Shown piece by piece: positions 47,771 through 60,395 of a stretch of 64,000 nucleotides of DNA (the first letter of the stretch is position 1; the number at the start of each line of letters is the position of its first letter). The DNA comes from Monosiga brevicollis MX1 (lineage: Eukaryota; Opisthokonta; Choanoflagellata; Craspedida; Salpingoecidae). The stretch spans positions 271,921 to 335,920 of the forward strand of contig NW_001865062.1 of the NCBI RefSeq assembly GCF_000002865.3. Reading direction: 5' to 3'. The translations under genes and the position numbers were made by a program. The notes beneath the pieces were generated by a model. That model ran no database searches, was not told the origin of the DNA, and saw only the letters and a list, made by a program, of their open reading frames with translations.

Positions 47771-50700
47771 ATGGGTCAATCCAGCTCCACGCCCTATGCG
47801 GCAGCCGGCCACGACCTTGATGATCTAGACGTAAGCTCGCTGCCCTTGAGCACACCACCCCGCCCACGCCGCCCGCTCCACCCGAGCACACCATCGACAC
47901 CACCTCTCCTTCAGGAGTTGACTCATACCTTGCCGTCACATGTTCAAACAACATTCTTTTCTGCACGCACAAAACGCAGACGGCCCTTCTATCCGATGAA
48001 GCGCCGGAAGAAGTTCGGTGAGGCCAGCGACCCCGCCCTGCCTTTTGTGTGCCCAACTTGGCGCTCGTCATTGGCGCTCGTCATCTTGCCCTTCCCGCCT
48101 CCCAACCTTTTCCTCTCACCCTCACTTCTCTCATCCTGTGCTCCAAACCTTCAATCCCCAACCTCTTAACCAGCCGCAACTATGCTCGACAGCGCCGAGA
48201 CAATAAAGAGGTTTGTCCAAACCGCAATCCCCTCCCCTCCCCCCAGCTTTCCCCGCGTTGACATGGAACATGTAAAAAATATTTGCCACCCAATTTTACC
48301 CCCTGACTTGGCACAGATCTACGAGAGCATTGATTATGAGCCCCCGCTGCTTGCTTCAACCATGTGCAATGTCATGCCCACTACGCCCCGCTTTTTCTTT
48401 TGCCCGATCATAACCCACAGCCCTGGACATGGTCAATGCCGATACCCAACGTGGCAATATCCTGCGCTGGATCCTCTGCGGCGTCATCGGAGCTCTCACC
48501 GCGGCTACCGCATTCTTTATCGACTACTGCGTCAAGCTCATCAGTGCCGCCAAGTTCAAGCACATTGACTCCTACATGGAAGTCTGCAATGATGAAGGCA
48601 ACAAGTCGTCGGCCTGCATCTGGCGACCCTGGCTGGTGCTTGCATCAATCAACATGTGCTTCGTGGCCATCGCCGTCGTCATGACCGCCTGGCTCTCGCC
48701 CTCTGCTGCTGGCAGGTCTGTCACACAAGCCATCAACCCCTATGCGCCCACGAAACGGCACCGCTGCTATCAGCGCAAACATCATTTTGCGTCGGCTGCC
48801 TTGCTCTCACTCACCCGTCCTGACGCCACATTAGTGGCATTCCCGAAATCAAGTGCACGCTCAATGGCATTAAAAAGGCCGATTGGCTCACCTTTAAGAC
48901 ACTTGCCGTCAAGGTATGGTTATTCCCGACAACACGCGCGCATGTTGACCCGTCCCCACGCTCACAAGTTACCGATACCCCTGCTCAGGTGTTGGGCGTC
49001 ATTTGTGGCGTAAGCGCCACCATGCCCATTGGCAAAGAGGTTCGTCACCTCCCCTGCCCTCGCTCGCTGGCTGCCCTGTACCTCCCATGCTGCATGTACA
49101 ATTGCCATCCCTTGGCCCGACCTGACGACTTTGATCATCACCACTGCGCAGGGCCCCATGATTCACTCCGGGGCTGCCATTGGTGCCGGCCTGCCCACGG
49201 GCCGCAGCACGCGCATGCCCATTGACCTCGAGACGCTTCGCTTCCGCAATGATCGTGACAAGCGTGATTTCATCTCCGCTGGCGCCGCTGCCGGTGTTTC
49301 CGCCGCCTTTGGAGCACAAATTGGTTTGTCCCTCCACCCCCGCATCCTCTGTCCCACTGCGTCTGCCAGTAGCAGACGCACGAGCCTCAACAGCCCGTGT
49401 CTCTGTCCCCCCAAGCTCATGCGTGTCACCTTGCTCGACAGGTGGTGTGCTCTTTAGCTTGGAAGAGGGCGCTTCCTTCTGGAATCAAAGTCTCACCTGG
49501 CGCTCCCTGTTCTGCTCCATGATGGCCCTCTTTGTGCTGCGCTTCTTCGTGGCTGGCATCATCTCCGACGATCACGATTGGGGCCACTTGGCCTCCGGTG
49601 GCCTGTGTGAGTCTTGCTCTTGAGGCCGGGGGTTGGGGATCTTGCCATGGATCAGGTGCTCACCAAACATTCCCCTTGTTCTGACTGGCGTGTAGTATCA
49701 TTTGGTGAATTTGAGTACCAATCCAAGGAGCAGCAAGGTGAATGCAGTAGCAGCAATTACGGGTCCTTTGACCAGTGCCAGGCGTGCTGCACAGACCCCT
49801 CCAACCTCTGGTTCATCGTGGATCTCTTCATGTTCCTCCTCATGGGCATTGGTGGCGGTGCGTGCTGCATGACATGTTTTCCGTTCTCCCCCACGCGCAC
49901 GTGTCGAGCTCAAGTTTAGCACTGCTCTCACTGGAGTCCCGGGAACCCATACTTGTCCTGCCCCTGATGGCCGGGTGTTTAGGCCTGGCTGGCGTGGTCT
50001 GGGTGCATTGCCAAGTCTTCATCACAAAGCTGCGCATGAAGTACATCACTCAAAAGTGGATGAAGGTGGCCGAGGCCCTCACCATTTGCTTCCTCAACAC
50101 CACCATCTTGTATTGGGCTGCTTTGAGCATTGGTCGCTGCCACCCCCGCAATGAAGGCCGAGCCATTTCAGCAGAAGGTGCGATATCTTGCGTTGGTTTG
50201 GTGACATGGACCTGCTCCGCGCTATCATCTGAGCATTGTATTTGAAGTAACGCGAATTCCCTCTTCGTCTGGATGCTTTGTCGTTTTGTTTTCCTTGGTG
50301 CTTTGCTTCAACAGAGAACTGGCGCGGCTACTTTTGCGACGACGGTGAATACAATGACTTTGCCACCCTTGTGCTCAACCCTTTTGAGACGTCAATCAAG
50401 CATCTGCTTCACCAAAGCGTACGTTTGACAGCCCAGCGCGCGAGTGCACACATTCTCCACCTCTGCTATAAGTAATCTCGGTCTCAGGCCTCGGCTCACA
50501 CTCGGGCCCCGATGTGGGCTTCTGAAACCTCGTGCCCCTGTATGCAGCAAAATATCCAGCCCATCAGCTTGGGAACAAGCGCAGCCTATTTCATCATCAT
50601 GGCCATCATCTCGTGTTGGACCTATGGCCTCGCCATCCCCTCTGGCCTATTTGTACCCGCGCTCGTCACGGGAGCCGCCTATGGCCGTTTCGTGGGCAGC

Positions 50701-52399
50701 ATTGTTGCCATGTCCCCCACGTATAGCGTCTACGTCGGTACCTATTCTCTCATTGGAGCAGCAGCCTTCCTCGGTGGTGTCGTGCGCATGACCATCTCTC
50801 TCACCGTCATTCTCGTCGAAGCCACCAATGAGGTCTGGCCCCCAGATGCTTTCGATTATGTTCTGATTGTTGATGTTCCGGTAATTCGCTCCCGAATTTC
50901 CAGCCGGCCAGGTTGAGACTCAATTACTGTGTGCTCATCGCAATCTTTTCAGGTAACATATGGCCTCCCCGTCCTCATTACACTCGTGACCGCCAAACTT
51001 GTCGGTGATTATTTTAACAAGGGCATCTATGACGCCCACATTGACCTCAAGGAGGTATGACGACTTGTGATTGCTGGCGTTATTTCTGCCGGTCGGGCAT
51101 GTGTCTCTGTGTGGGATTGAGGCCTTGTGACGTGTGCCGTGCGTGTTTGCACATCACCAACTCCCCTGACCTGCCGCAGATTCCGCTGCTCGAATGGCAC
51201 GCCGAAGAAGAAATGAAACGCTATCGGTGCCAAGATGCCATGGCCAAGCCGGTCGTCTGCGTCCCGGTCCGTGGCATAACTACTGCTCAGTACATTCAAT
51301 TACCCTTACAATGACCACTCGACGCTCACGTTACCACGTCTCACTGACTTTTAAATATTATTCTTGCTGGCGCCCGGACGCTAATAGCCCATCTGCCAAG
51401 TTGGCCAGCTGGTCTCCGTGCTTGAGCAAACCACCCACAACGGCTTTCCCGTTGTTTACTCCGGCGCGGAAGACGTGCGTTTTTTTTTTTTTTTTTTTTT
51501 TGGTTTGGTTTGTTTTTTTTGTTTGTTTTTTTTGTTTGTTTTTTTTGTTTGTTTTTTGTTTTGTTTTGTTTTGTTTTTTGGTTTTTGTTTTTCTGGCGAG
51601 ACATTTTGTTCCGTTTTTGTTTAGATTTCATCAGCACCGCTTAAGCTCTAGCCCTCGAACACAGTAACTTGTGTCCTTCTTTTGACCCGTGCTGCCCGTG
51701 TCCCCACCTGCGTCTGTGCGTGTAGACCATTGGCACCGTGCCAGCAGCCATGAACCACTTTCAAGGCATGATCCTGCGTTCACAAATTATTACCATCTTG
51801 CAATGCCATGGCTATGGCCCCTATAACGCGTCGACGGGCGCCGTGGACGGCCCACTTCTTGCGTACGTCGTGGAAAAGCTCTGCTGCCCCCATCCCTGAG
51901 CCCGAGACCTCGCGACTGTTGCGCATCCCAGCCCTGTTGGTCAATGAGCGACTCATCCGGCTTTTCTGCTTTTTTTTTTTTTTTCCAGAGCCGATGTATT
52001 CCAAATGAAGTATCCTCAACGAACGCCTATCGAAGCCGTCACCTTGCCGCCGGCTGCTCTCGAGGACTATATCGACTTGCGACCCTACATGAATGCCTCA
52101 CCCTACACGGTGGATCCGAACACGCCCCTGCCGCGTGTGTTTGAAATCTTTCGCAATTTGGGTTTGCGCCATTTGCCGGTTTTAGATCACGCCCACAATG
52201 TAGTCGGCATCATCACCCGCAAGGAACTCACGGGTACGAATGCGCTTGTTCTTCATAAACCGGAATCGATCCGATTGGCCTCATTCTTGACCCCAACCCT
52301 TTTCTGTTCCTGACCCGCGCTTTTTTCTTAGGATATAAAATTCATGAGCTGGATCATCATTTTAATGCCCACGGCCACCCTGCTGCCCATAGTTCATGA
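47771..52399 (+). CDS. CLCN7: CLC-6/7-type Cl-/H+ exchanger
   Basis: About 19 exons: 47771-47830, 47980-48017, 48174-48210, from 48317, 48421-48715, 48835-48913, 48989-49039, 49152-49323, 49442-49606, 49696-49857, 49983-50177, 50315-50418, 50548-50832, 50953-51054, 51180-51266, 51409-51474, 51726-51862, 51989-52233, 52332-52399. The family exchanges 2 Cl- for 1 H+ in endolysosomal membranes. Selectivity motif GSGIP is rebuilt across an intron (AAG|SGIPEIK). [16 protein letters not shown] holds the gating Glu and [15 protein letters not shown] the proton Glu, both typical of exchangers. [18 protein letters not shown] and two C-terminal CBS domains (ending [15 protein letters not shown]) follow. 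N-terminal LLSDEAPEE resembles a dileucine sorting signal. The exon 4/5 junction (near 48340-48421) does not close in phase. Confidence 0.92.
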
Positions 52400-53024
52400 G
52401 CACTTTGCCCAGGCGTCAACCTGCTATGAGGGCTCTTTTTCGTTTTTCCTTTTTCTTTTTCTTTTTTTTTTGCACCTTGCCTTCAGTGTTTGTCTTGGAT
52501 CATGTGAATTCTTTTTGTTTTCATCGTTTCCATCACCTTGCTCGCGCCTTTTCCTCCACTTCAAGAATGTACTCGGACTTTTCCATAATCCTTTCAATGC
52601 CCGTGCCTAGCGCGTATACTGGAGCGCAACCTGACCATGTCCATGCCTGATCGTGTGTATTCTTCAGGATTCAAAGTGTATCAAGCATGTTAGCCTTACC
52701 CAGACCCGCAACGCAACCGCGTTTGGTCTGATTGTTTGTGTATCTGTTTGTTTTGTTGCGGATGAGAAGAGTTTGTCAACATCCCTTCCTCCAAGCTTTG
52801 CAATCGACATTGTCCCTTCTCGGCTTTGACCGTGAAGCTTTTTCGGGATGAACTGGAAGAAAAATGGGATTCAATTAAAAAGGCAAAAGGAGGGTGGGGG
52901 GGGTTTTGTTTATAACTCATTCGTTTTAGTCGGAAACTGCGACAGACAACCAATTCTAGTTTGTCTCGCGTTGGAAAATGCAAAAAAAGAAAGCACCTTC
53001 GAAAGAAATAAAAGTGACCTAGTG
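52400..53024. other. Convergent 3' region of CLC and BRE1 genes
   Basis: T-rich stretches (52440-52475) are followed by A/G-rich sequence. AATAAA at 53007-53012 on the plus strand could serve the CLC gene, about 600 bases after its stop. No other feature is seen. Confidence 0.45.
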
Positions 53025-56000
53025 TTACTGGAGGTACAATCGCCGATGATCCCCAGCACCAAACTTTTCACCACACTGGGGGCACTTGCGTTGCCGAGTC
53101 TGGATGCGCTGCTCCACGCAAGCTTGACAAAAAACGTGAAAGCACTTGGTCAAGACCGTATCCTGAAAATGGCGAACAAGCACGAATCAGCATCCAGCAC
53201 GAAGCCGAGTAGGAAAGTACACGAAAAGGAAAAAAAGGAGAGGGGGGTGCCTGGCCTGGACCGCGGAGTGAGGCGCGTTGGGCGTGGAAACACACTTTCT
53301 CATTGTTGTTGCAAGCCGTGCATTTGAGCTTGGCCTGCAGATCCCGAATTTCGTCCTCCAAGACTGCATCAGCACCACCTCCGGCCGACATGGACCGCTC
53401 ATAACGCCGTTTGTAAGAACCCAATTCTTCTTTAAGTCGCGTGCATTGGTGTTCTGCCTCCTGTGCCTGTTGGACAGAGTCCTTGAGGTTTTGCTGGAGT
53501 TGACTTTGCGCCTTGCGCACACTCTCAAGCTCATCCTGACTCATTTTCAAGTCTGCCGAGACCCGATCAACCTGTTGTTGCAGTTGACGCTCCTGCAGAT
53601 CATGCATGCACAAGAGCACACGTCAAACCCAGGCCGAATAGGACAGCAAAAATGATTCCCAAGATCAAATTTTCTGACGAAGCGCAGCGGGGCAACGGAC
53701 CGATGCAGACGATGTATGCCAGAGATGTCGTGCTTGCCGCTCCGCCTCAGATACGCGGGTGAGCTCCACTTCCTACACCAAAATGAATGGTGTGTTGAAA
53801 CCACAGCGCCGTTCAAGTGAACACATAGTGAGGTTGGATCCAAACCATGATTGAGCTAAACCTTGTGCAAACCGTTGGCAAAAAGCGTACCAGCTTGGAA
53901 AGGCGTTCATTGGACGCCTCGATAAGCTTCTGTTTGGGCTCTAGTTGTTCCTGGAACGCGTAAAAGAAACAGTTGCACATCAGGTAAAAAGAAGGCAAGA
54001 AAAGATGTGAAAACAGGGAACAGCGACGGGCCGAGTGTTGTGGGGCAGCAACCCTCGCTGTCTTTTTTTGAAAAGAATTGCGGCAATCAACCTGACCTTG
54101 AGCGTTTTGTTGCGTTGCGATGCCTGCAAGACCTCTTGCATGCGTTGTCGCTCACTGTCCTCCTTCTCCTTGAGCTGTTGTAGTGCGCGTTCTACTCAAA
54201 GCGGCATGAGATTGCGTGAGAAGCCGGCAAACCATAATATTCGACTTGACGTCTGCTCAAGGCTGAGACGGCAGGGAAGGCAGCAGGGAAGGCAGCACGT
54301 ACGATACTTGGCCTGCACAGCGTCAAAGGCTTCCCCCGTGCTCTCGACTTCCTCGAGCAGGGTTGTGAGTGCGGTTTCCTTCTCGCGCAGTGTCTAGTCG
54401 AGTGACCAAGCAGGTGAGGCGCAGTGTCTAACAGATACAACGCCAGCCGGCCATGTAAGAAGCCAAAGGTCGGTGCGTGGACGAACCTGGACTACACCAT
54501 CGCTCGACGCGCTAGACGCAACTTGCGCTCGAGCAGAGCGAAGTTCCGTGTGTAGCTGCCGCGCAAGGTCGCGCAGGCCTCTGCGAAAACATAATTTTGC
54601 CGTGCGAGATACCAGTGAATGAGACGGTTATGAGCTGCCACATCGAATCGAGAGGCCTAGTGGGCATCTACAAAGCACCAGGAACAAGTGGTCATGGCAA
54701 AAACCTACGCTTCATCGAGTTTGGCGAGTTGGTCCTCCTCTGCAAATGGAAAGACCAAACACGGAACAGCGTGAGAATTTCATGCTGGCCAAGCAGAGAC
54801 ACGCTGGTCGGTAGCGCTACACGGCCTTAATGACATTCATCTGTCTCGGCGACAGGTGACGAACCAAAAGCGCCGCCTGTCCCCCGCAACACTTGCACGA
54901 TGGCCGAGAGCGATCTGCAGGCAAGAATTGGCGTAGCCACAAAGTGAGCAGCCAGCGCTGGACTCGGGAGGAGGCTGGATCTGAAGCGACATAAAGTCAA
55001 AGACTGACTTGTGACGAGACTCTAAAGCTGTCGACAAACTCTTGAGCTGAGTCCACGCCGTATCCTCATCCAATTTTTTCAACTCAATATGCAGCTTGTT
55101 GCGCTCGGAGCGCAAACGGTCTGCTTCGTGCTTGGCCTGCTTGAGTTCCTCCTCAAGTGGCTTAACCAGTTCTGAAACTTCAGTGCGAAGCTGCGCGATC
55201 ATGTTGTCCAGCTCCTCCGCCTGACTGACAGATCGACTGCGCGCGGCCTCAAATTGGCGGGTCATTTCCTGTACCACGACAGTGAAAGAAACCTGATTAG
55301 GCACGGCGCCGGATGCGTAGCCACTGCAACGCCGGTGCGTCCCATAATTGACACAATGAAGAAACCAAGCACAAGGCATTTGGTTCAAAGATAGCCTACA
55401 TCCAGATTGGTACGAAGTTGATCGCGCTCCTGCCGCAGGAGTGTGATGGCGCCACTGTCTGCAACGGTGCTTGCGGAACCACTGTAGAACAAACGGCAGA
55501 CGACAGAATCCACAGCAGCCGGTCAAATCAAGAAAGCGGGCAGCGCCATGAACCGCCTTTGGCAACAACGACAACCAATGGTGCGCACCTGGATGTTCGA
55601 AGCTCCATTTGAGCCTTTTGCAGCTCGTTGCGCAGATGTTCGGCCTCTTTAAGACGCTGTGGGCAAAAACATTCAACACAGTGAAGGGCCATGCCTGTCC
55701 CATACAGCACTGGGAAAGCTCATATGATGGTTGCTTACGGATGCTGCCAGTGCTTCTGCCTCCTGTAATCGCTCCGTCAACTCGCCCACCTCGCCCTGAA
55801 CAGCAAATGTGAGAGGGGTGAGTGAGCAGGATTCAAAGTAAGTGAACAGGGACCGACTGACGCCAGACCGGCATGCGACAGGAATCTTACGTTCGCGGCT
55901 TGTTGACCGGATGCGGAGTGGGCATCTTTGGCGGCCTGAAACAGCAGTGAGCGATGAGGGGCAGGTAGAACAAAATGGTTGTGCTCTGCTCTGCGTGACG

Positions 56001-57679
56001 CAGATCTGGCAGCGCGCACCAAGGGTGTGCGGTACCTGGGCTGCCTTGATTTGGCCGTTAAGCTGGGTAATTTGTTGCTGAAGCGCTGCCATCTGATCTT
56101 TGAGTCTCAGATTCTGAGCAGCACAAAGAGGTGGGGCGCAGTTGCAATGCACGCAAGTGAGACGACCAGAGCTGTCAAGCACATGCTGATAGCGGTGGCT
56201 GACTGCTCGATGGGAAGGAAGAGGAGGAGGAGGAGGAGAAGGAGGAGGAGTAAGCAAATGGCACCTTGTTGACGTGTTTTTCGGCGAGGAACGATTGGGC
56301 AGCCAAATCCTGATTCAATTGCAAAACCTGGTAAAAACAATCAACTTGTGAGCTGTCTGTCACTGAGAGACAACGCCGTTTGACCCAAAAGAAACAGGTG
56401 CTGCCTGAAGATGGGAAAGGCTCTCAAAGACACCGCGACATGAGCGGCACTGACCTGTCTTTGCAGAACGTCAACCTGTTCGTTGTGACGGGCCGCCTCA
56501 AGGGCTTTTTGAAAGCTATCGGTAAAGGCCTCCGGTGTGTAAGAGCGGCCCCCCCCAGCCAGTGACTCGACCAAAGCTGTGGCTTCGGAAACGCGTGTCT
56601 TGAACGCGGACTCAAGGCCTGTATGACGAAGCGTGGGCGAATCGCGAGTGGATCATGGCCAGCAGGTGAGGCGGCACATGGGCAGGTTGATGCTTGGACG
56701 CCTTTGGCCCACACGTAAAGACCAGCCCTGTCCGCAACGATCTACAAAGGGCCTGTCTACCCCCAGGCTTTGTCCATACCTTGCAGATCATCGTTAAGGA
56801 GGGTTTGTAGGCCTGCAGAGGGAAGTTGGCCTGCAGCCTGGCCCAGCGCAGCCTGGCAGCCCAAGGTCAACTAGGAGCACGTCAGCACGACCATCATCAT
56901 CATCATGAGCATCATCAGTGTTACCAGTGAAAACCAGGTCCAGCCCGATGAGGATGGACGAAAAAGAACCAGCAAATCAACGTCTGAACAAAGAAAAGTG
57001 AAGAATGACTCAGCGCACAAGCTACAGCACAGTGTTGAACGCACTTGATCGAGGCAGCGCAAGGCGATGTTGACGGCGTGCCGAGCGTCCTCTTGCTGCT
57101 TCTGACCAGTTCGCAGCTTGGAGGCTAGCTCATCTTGTGCCTGATGCAATGGACAAGCACGATGAGGCACATAGCACCTGCCTTTTTTTCAGAACGAGGT
57201 GCTCTCGAACCGAAGTGGCTGACATTCGAGGGGTCAAAAGCAGCTGACCTGTTTGGCCTGAAGAAGCGAGAGGCCGAGTTGATGGTTTTGGACACGCAAG
57301 GAGGCCACGTCCACATCAATTTCGCTGCCAATGTCATCCACGGTGAGCACGTAGGCAGAGAGGCCGCCACCCTGGCCCACGGCAGCGGGGGAATTGCCGG
57401 CTGATTCTGCGCGCATGCAAGTGAGCAGATGAGAGTTGAGCTGAGCACCGAGCCCGGCCTCTGCAGCAGATGAGAGCAAGGCGAGACAGACCAGTAAAGC
57501 TTACCGCGCGATCCCGATCCCCGTCGTTGAGGCGTGCCAACGGGACTAGTCCCAAGCAAGGCACCAGTGCCGGCCGCAGCATTGGCCGTACCCGCTACCG
57601 CAGCAGCACTGCGCATCAGCGCGCGCTTCGGGTCTGGAAAGGCCGCATAATCGTGCTGCAGCCGTTTGTGCGCCATCAT
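53025..57679 (-). CDS. BRE1: BRE1/RNF20-type E3 ubiquitin ligase for histone H2B
   Basis: BRE1 ubiquitinates H2B with RAD6, coupled to transcription elongation. First exons 57505-57679, 57249-57406 and 57045-57140 join in phase (N-terminus [20 protein letters not shown], then [20 protein letters not shown]). About 15 small exons through 56870-53720 encode almost continuous coiled coil, e.g. [20 protein letters not shown] near 55130-55190, [11 protein letters not shown] near 54710-54738, [20 protein letters not shown] 53891-53950. Exon 53296-53592 ends with the first RING cysteines ([11 protein letters not shown]). Exon 53025-53162 completes the C3HC4 [24 protein letters not shown], then RQRKCPQCG. 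The RING at the extreme C-terminus is the BRE1 arrangement. Middle exon edges are approximate. Confidence 0.87.
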
Positions 57680-58465
57680 GCGTCTGACACTTGGTAAATG
57701 CCCGGCAACAGTTGGTAATGGTCTTTGCCATGCGAACGCAGTGATGATGCTCGAATTCTTTGCAAGTCTTTTTGCTTTTTCCGTGTGGAAAGTGTGTTGG
57801 AGTATGACTGTGGGTGTTACGGATTGCATGGTGGACATGGTGGCTGCTTGAGGCTGAGGGCAAGTCGATGATCGACGAGTGAGACACAGGCAGGAGCAGT
57901 ACAGAAGAATGGATTCTGATTCAAGGCAGGAAGGGACGAGCAGCAACAACGGGCCCACTAGACAAATAAAAGAGCGCAGTTGCTCGTGCCGTCCACTGTT
58001 GGTTAAAAAAAAGGACGATACAACAAACACCAACATACCAAGCCAATGAGAGAAAAGAAAAGCACGAATTGGGATGCAAAAGGATTAAGGGGACTGCAAA
58101 TCAAGCCATCCACTGTCATTGACAGTGGACGCTCGCATACCCGCGAGCCCAGCCAAACGCAAATGCGCCGACGAGGACTGAGGATACGGACATGGCTTGA
58201 CACCAGCACGGTATCCAGCCCTCAAGCCGTCAGCTCGAGGACCAGAAAAAGACACCAAACCCAAAGGTATAAAAAGAGAGTCGCGAGTGGAAAATCGGGT
58301 TGACAACGTGTGGCATAGCATGTTGATCGCGGACAATGGAAGGCAAAAGATGGAGGGGGGAAGAGAGATATGGAAAAGTCCACCGTGCTCCAACCAAAGG
58401 GGCTGGTGCATGGGTGCCACCACGATTAGCTTCGTACGCGGGGGCATTCGAGTCTGTTCCTCAAC
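57680..58465. other. Intergenic region
   Basis: Between the BRE1 start and the COX4 stop, both on the minus strand. It must hold the BRE1 promoter and the COX4 3' UTR. The minus-strand frame open upstream of 57679 (to 58036) shows no conserved text. I see no gene. Confidence 0.5.
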
Positions 58466-59396
58466 TTAGATGAGCTTGTTGGCAATGGGGTTGGCCTTGG
58501 CCTCGATTTCGCGGGCCTTGGTGGCATCTGCCCACTCCTTGTTAACGGTGCGTGGCGAGGGCTCAGCTACGAAGGAAAGTCAAACTCATGAGATGGCACA
58601 TGGAGAAAGAGGCAGAGCAAAGAGAAAGGGCAAGGATCCTTGCACCCTTCCCCAAGAAACTGAACAGCTGAATGGAAGCTGAGTGACGTACAGGTGACCT
58701 GCAGACCCTTGAACATCAGGTAGGAGACGGCAAGACCACCGACAACACCCATCAGAACCTAGAGAGTCAAACGCCAAAGGAAACAAATGAGGCCGACGGT
58801 GTGACGAAAACCTTTTTTTTTTTTTTTCAAGTCAAAGATTACTTGATAAAAGCGCCAAAAAAAAGAGGTGACGACCATTCTCACCTTGGGCAGATCAGAC
58901 TGGCCAACCTGCATCTCCTTGCGAGTCTGGCCGTAGGCAGCACGGTACACTGTCATCGTCCAAAGAAGTTAAGACGGAGTGCAGGCCAGCGCATGAGTGG
59001 GTTGCAGCAGCCCGACGAGTCAACACATTCTGTACCACAAACCATCACCGTGAAAACGAGGAAGAACTTACAAGCAACCTTCTCCTCCTTGGAGAGCTGA
59101 CCCCAAGGAAGCTTTTCCTTCTCCTGATGACGACGACAAGAATCCAGAGAACACGAGACAGCGGAAAACAGTGAAGAGTGGTGAGAATCCACGACAAGGA
59201 TGTACAACAAGGCTGACTATTCTAGAGATATGGAAGGAGCAGGGAACGAAGAATGGCAGTCGAAAGACAGAACAAGCTCTTGAGAATTGAGATGTACCTT
59301 GAGGACCTGGAGCTCCTCGTTGGAGACCTGGCGGATGACGGCGTCCGCACGGGTGCGCATGGAGCGCAGGGAGGTCATAACGCGACGGGCAGCCAT
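58466..59396 (-). CDS. COX4: Cytochrome c oxidase subunit IV
   Basis: Five exons (59298-59396, 59072-59123, 58885-58949, 58692-58758, 58466-58566) close in frame, 127 residues. COX4 is a nuclear-encoded single-span subunit of mitochondrial complex IV. Residues 1 to about 20 are Arg/Met/Ser-rich, a presequence (MAARRVMTSLRSMRTRA). Family blocks are LKEKEKLPWGQLSKEEKVALY, a transmembrane helix LMGVVGGLAVSYLMFKGLQV, NKEWADATKAREIEAKANPI. It is shorter than the animal protein, mainly before the KEKEK block and at the C-terminus, which stops soon after ANPI. Codon use is strongly C/G-ending, as expected for a highly expressed gene. Confidence 0.93.
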
Positions 59397-60395
59397 TGTG
59401 CTAAAAACGAAAAGACAAGGGCCAACGAAAGGGGGGAAAAAAGGCACGAGGCACAAGAAAAGGACATGCACCAAGAACACGAAAAAAAAAATAAGGCAGC
59501 GGGGATGAGCGGTCGCTGCAACGAGATGCTAAGGTGCAAAGCAGATGAAGAAAAAGGCTCCCGTTACAGCCACCAGACGTTGAAACACAAAGAGCCGGCA
59601 TCACACCGACTTGACGTGCGAGACAGAGGAAGAGAAGATCAATGACTCGATGGCAGCTCAAGACCCCAATCCACACCAGCACCGGTGCTGGCCAGTCGAG
59701 CGCGGGCCCAACACTTCAAACGACACTCTCGCCTCGACTATTACACGACTTCAGGCAGAGCTGAACGACCAACACTCGACCAGCGCAGTGCCTTGGCCAG
59801 TAGCACACGAGACCAGCGCCGACGGCTGATGGCAGCCAAGGGCCAAGGCCAAGGCAGAGGCAGAGAGAGATCGAGGTCGAGAGCCAGCGCCAGAGAAGAA
59901 GAGCAAGAACCACAGAGTACCAGAGATGGAGAGAGAGACAGAGGCAGAAAGACGAGCAAACCATGGACGAACAAAGCCACCCAGAGACAAAGCCAGCACG
60001 AAACAAAACCATAGAGATAAGAGTCAAAAGACAGAGCAGGCAAGAGAGGCAATGCTCCCAGGCACGCCTTTTGTTTGCCATGTCTTTTTACCTTTTGTTC
60101 AGGGAGAATAGCCAAAGAGCAAGGAAAATGCTCGGGGGGTTCGGGGTGGGTGGTGGTGATGGTGGTGGACCTTGCGTCCGAGCCATCCAGTGAATTTGTA
60201 TTGTTTTGGCAAATAAAATTGGGTGGGAAGGTATTTGTAAATGTAAAGTGTGTCAAATTGACACGTGTGCCGAAAGCCAGCCGTCACACAACATGGAACG
60301 GCTGTGAGATGAGCATGCGAAAGCAGTGAGAAATATGCTAAATTCACGTTCTATTTGGCAGAGGGCTGTAGGTCTAAAAGGTTTGCTCGTTGGCA
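59397..60395. other. Intergenic region
   Basis: About 1 kb between the COX4 start and the stop of the ankyrin gene, both minus strand. Purine-rich AGAGACAGAG-like sequence lies at 59850-60030. Open frames rich in Arg/Glu/Gln or Ser/Leu are products of it. AATAAA at 60215 is on the plus strand, with no plus-strand gene to serve. No gene is supported. Confidence 0.5.

Noticed and set aside
59741-60256. Minus-strand frames up to 171 residues between COX4 and the ankyrin gene
   Set aside because: Ser/Leu-rich translations of purine repeats, no domain text and no homologous blocks.
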